This document shows, in pieces, positions 3,737 to 5,431 of a DNA stretch of 5,431 nucleotides. A model generated the notes under the pieces. It did not search any database and had not been told where the DNA came from. It saw only the letters and a list, made by a program, of their open reading frames with translations. The stretch lies in contig PMXH01000234.1 of the NCBI GenBank assembly GCA_003165855.1, positions 1,119 to 6,549 of the forward strand, given 5' to 3'. The translations under genes and the position numbers were made by a program. Every line of letters begins with the position of its first letter. Position 1 is the stretch's first letter. Source of the DNA: Acidobacteriaceae bacterium. Its GTDB lineage: Bacteria > Acidobacteriota > Terriglobia > Terriglobales > Acidobacteriaceae.

Positions 3737-5431
3737 CTAAGGATGTCTTTTGAGGGCGGATGCCAGCGCGCGGCGCAAGTCGGCTGTGTCCTCGATTGGC
3801 GGCTGGCAGGCGAAACCGGAACAGAGAACGGCAAACGCTTTGCCGGATTTCAACTCGGGCAAGTTCGGGATGGTAGCGGCCAGCGCCGGAGGAAGGTTTC
3901 CGGCGACCGCCTGGTTTACGGTGAGCCGCAGCACAGCCTTGTTGAACGCGAAAACGGCGGCCGCCGCCGCTGCCAGACCATTGGCCGCATCGTCGGATCC
4001 GTTCTCAGCAACCACAACCACCTGCACCGGACTTTCCAAGAGATGGACGACCGCGATCCCATAGGTGGCAGCGAAAATTCCAAACTGCTCGGCCACGCCA
4101 GCAAAAGTTTCCAGCGTCAGTTCCGCTTTCTCGCGATAAGCAGCCTCGTTTGTATAGTGATGCAACCGCAGCAGCGCAATCGCAGCCATGGGATTGCCCG
4201 CCGGCGTGGGCGAATCCTGCACCGGCTTGCGCCGAGTGGACAGCACGCCCAGGCTCTTGCCGTCGGCGGCCGGTTCTGCATCGAAGAATCCTCCTGAAAC
4301 CGCATCGAAGAATTTTTCAACCATCGCGTCGGCGATGGCCTGGGCGAACTTGAAATAACTGAGGTCGGACGTAGCTTCGTAGGCGTCGAGGCAAGCCAGT
4401 GCGGTCGCGGCGTAGTCGTCGAGCAGACCGGCTACCTCGCGGTGCTCAGCCTTTGGATCGGAATAGGCGACCACGTGCAACAGCCCACGCTGGGGTTTCC
4501 AAGCCTCCGAGAGAATGCGGTCCAGTGAGCGCAGCGCGAAGCTTCGCGCGTCATCCAGATTAAGCACCTTCGCCGCTTCCAGATACGCGCTCACGCACAT
4601 GCTGTTCCAACCCACATAGACCGTTTTGTCGATGTAAGGAGTGGGCCGCTCGAGGCGTGCCGCATACATCTTCTTCCGTGCGGAATTGAGCAGCTCTTGC
4701 ACTTGCTCCCCGCCCAGCTCCATTCGCATCGCAATCGCTTCGATCGGCAGCCGTACATGGAGCACATTCTTAGCCGGATTGTGGTGCATCTCTCCGACTT
4801 CCCCGATGTCATAGCGTAGCGCTGCGACCTCCGCTTCTTCCTTGGTCAAGACGGCCCGCGATTCGTCGAGCGTCCAGGTGAAATAGTCGCCATCGTCGTC
4901 CATGGAAATATCGGCGTCCTGCGAGGCGTAGAAGCCGCCATGGTCGCGGTCGGTCATCACGGCGTCGAGCCATGCGACGATCTCCTCCGCCGTCTGGCGG
5001 AAATCCAGGCGCACCATGCTCTGGAAGCCGTGGACATAGTTGCGGAGAAGCTCGGTGTTGTCATAGAGCATCTTCTCGAAGTGCGGAACCACCCAGCGCT
5101 CATCCACGCTGTAGCGATGAAAGCCGCCGGCAAGCTGGTCATAGACTCCGCCATGCGCCATCTTCTCAAGCGTGGTAGTGAAGGCTTCGCGGGCTTGGGC
5201 GTTGCCACGATTCGTGGCCAGTTCGAGCAACAAGTCGAGGGTTGCCGGGTGAGGGAACTTGGGCTGCGAACCGAAGCCGCCGTTGCGCGGGTCGAATTGC
5301 GCGAGAATCGAGCTGGCGAACTTGTCCGTGAGGGCCAGCGAGAGCTCGCCGCCTCGCCCGGAAAAGGTCTCGTTGTGCTCGATAGCGGCCATCGCGTTCG
5401 CAGCCGTCTCCAGCGCCTCATCGCGCCGCTC
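3737..5431 (-). CDS. YyaL/SPATA20 (DUF255) family protein, C-terminal part; 5' end outside the window
   Basis: The 564 codons visible here belong to the family of Bacillus subtilis YyaL and human SPATA20. Full-length members are near 700 residues, with an N-terminal thioredoxin-like DUF255 domain and a C-terminal alpha/alpha-barrel like those of AGE epimerases and six-hairpin glycosidases. The frame stays open to the window edge, so the ATG at 5392 is internal and the thioredoxin-like domain is off-window. Counting from that Met, family blocks are GGFGSQPKFPHP (38-49), GGVYDQLAGGFHRYSVD (81-97) then W100 and PHFEKMLYDN (103-112), SQDAD (157-161), the block around D255 and GWNSM (261-265), LLDDYA (323-328), PAGN (397-400), and C524/C529 near the end. 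All core blocks look intact, with no frameshift. The in vivo reaction of this family is not settled. The gene converges on the small-peptide unit and ends at TAG (3737-3739). Confidence 0.93.
   Translation of the reverse strand, partial: ERRDEALETAANAMAAIEHNETFSGRGGELSLALTDKFASSILAQFDPRNGGFGSQPKFPHPATLDLLLELATNRGNAQAREAFTTTLEKMAHGGVYDQLAGGFHRYSVDERWVVPHFEKMLYDNTELLRNYVHGFQSMVRLDFRQTAEEIVAWLDAVMTDRDHGGFYASQDADISMDDDGDYFTWTLDESRAVLTKEEAEVAALRYDIGEVGEMHHNPAKNVLHVRLPIEAIAMRMELGGEQVQELLNSARKKMYAARLERPTPYIDKTVYVGWNSMCVSAYLEAAKVLNLDDARSFALRSLDRILSEAWKPQRGLLHVVAYSDPKAEHREVAGLLDDYAATALACLDAYEATSDLSYFKFAQAIADAMVEKFFDAVSGGFFDAEPAADGKSLGVLSTRRKPVQDSPTPAGNPMAAIALLRLHHYTNEAAYREKAELTLETFAGVAEQFGIFAATYGIAVVHLLESPVQVVVVAENGSDDAANGLAAAAAAVFAFNKAVLRLTVNQAVAGNLPPALAATIPNLPELKSGKAFAVLCSGFACQPPIEDTADLRRALASALKRHP

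Noticed and set aside
3728..4297. 189-codon open frame on the plus strand
   Set aside because: It lies opposite the conserved YyaL/SPATA20 gene, has no ribosome site and begins just after a strong terminator, so it is a shadow frame.

Overview
The window looks like a chromosomal core or near-core stretch of a GC-rich soil-type bacterium. Acidobacteriota (Terriglobia/Koribacter-like) is my best guess. It rests on the style of the proteins: a DUF58 protein with a 'LNTGNNLL' membrane segment, a two-CBS-domain protein ending in a 'YIHSVP' tail, an orphan seven-helix membrane protein, and a YyaL/SPATA20-type protein. No marker gene fixes the phylum. I see no mobile element, CRISPR array, tRNA, rRNA or toxin/defence gene.

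Layout. 1-1335 (+) encodes a DUF58 protein, probably the partner of a MoxR-type ATPase lying off the left edge. 1336-1485 is a short gap with a possible -10 element. 1486-1917 (+) is a stand-alone CBS-pair protein. 1918-2146 is a regulatory-looking gap with a cluster of GTAAC/GTTAC words, including a perfect 10-bp palindrome. 2147-3079 (+) is a 310-residue, seven-helix membrane protein of unknown function. 3080-3428 has no convincing gene and carries weak hairpins, a pyrimidine tract and a promoter-like end. 3429-3596 (+) is a 55-codon gene for a small exported peptide rich in Pro and Gln with two Cys in the mature part. 3597-3681 can fold into alternative RNA structures and repeats the GTAAC word. 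It is closed by a strong intrinsic terminator (3682-3724). 3737-5431 (-) is the C-terminal part of a convergent YyaL/SPATA20 family gene whose thioredoxin-like N-terminus lies beyond the right edge.

How the genes work together. No shared pathway is visible. The gaps of 150, 229 and 349 bases, and the separate ribosome-binding sites, suggest separate transcription units rather than one operon. The most original part is 3339-3724: a promoter-like box, a tiny secreted-peptide gene, a foldable 3' segment and a strong terminator. Together these look like a self-contained transcript of about 350 nt. Its function is unknown, and all RNA structures were drawn by eye.
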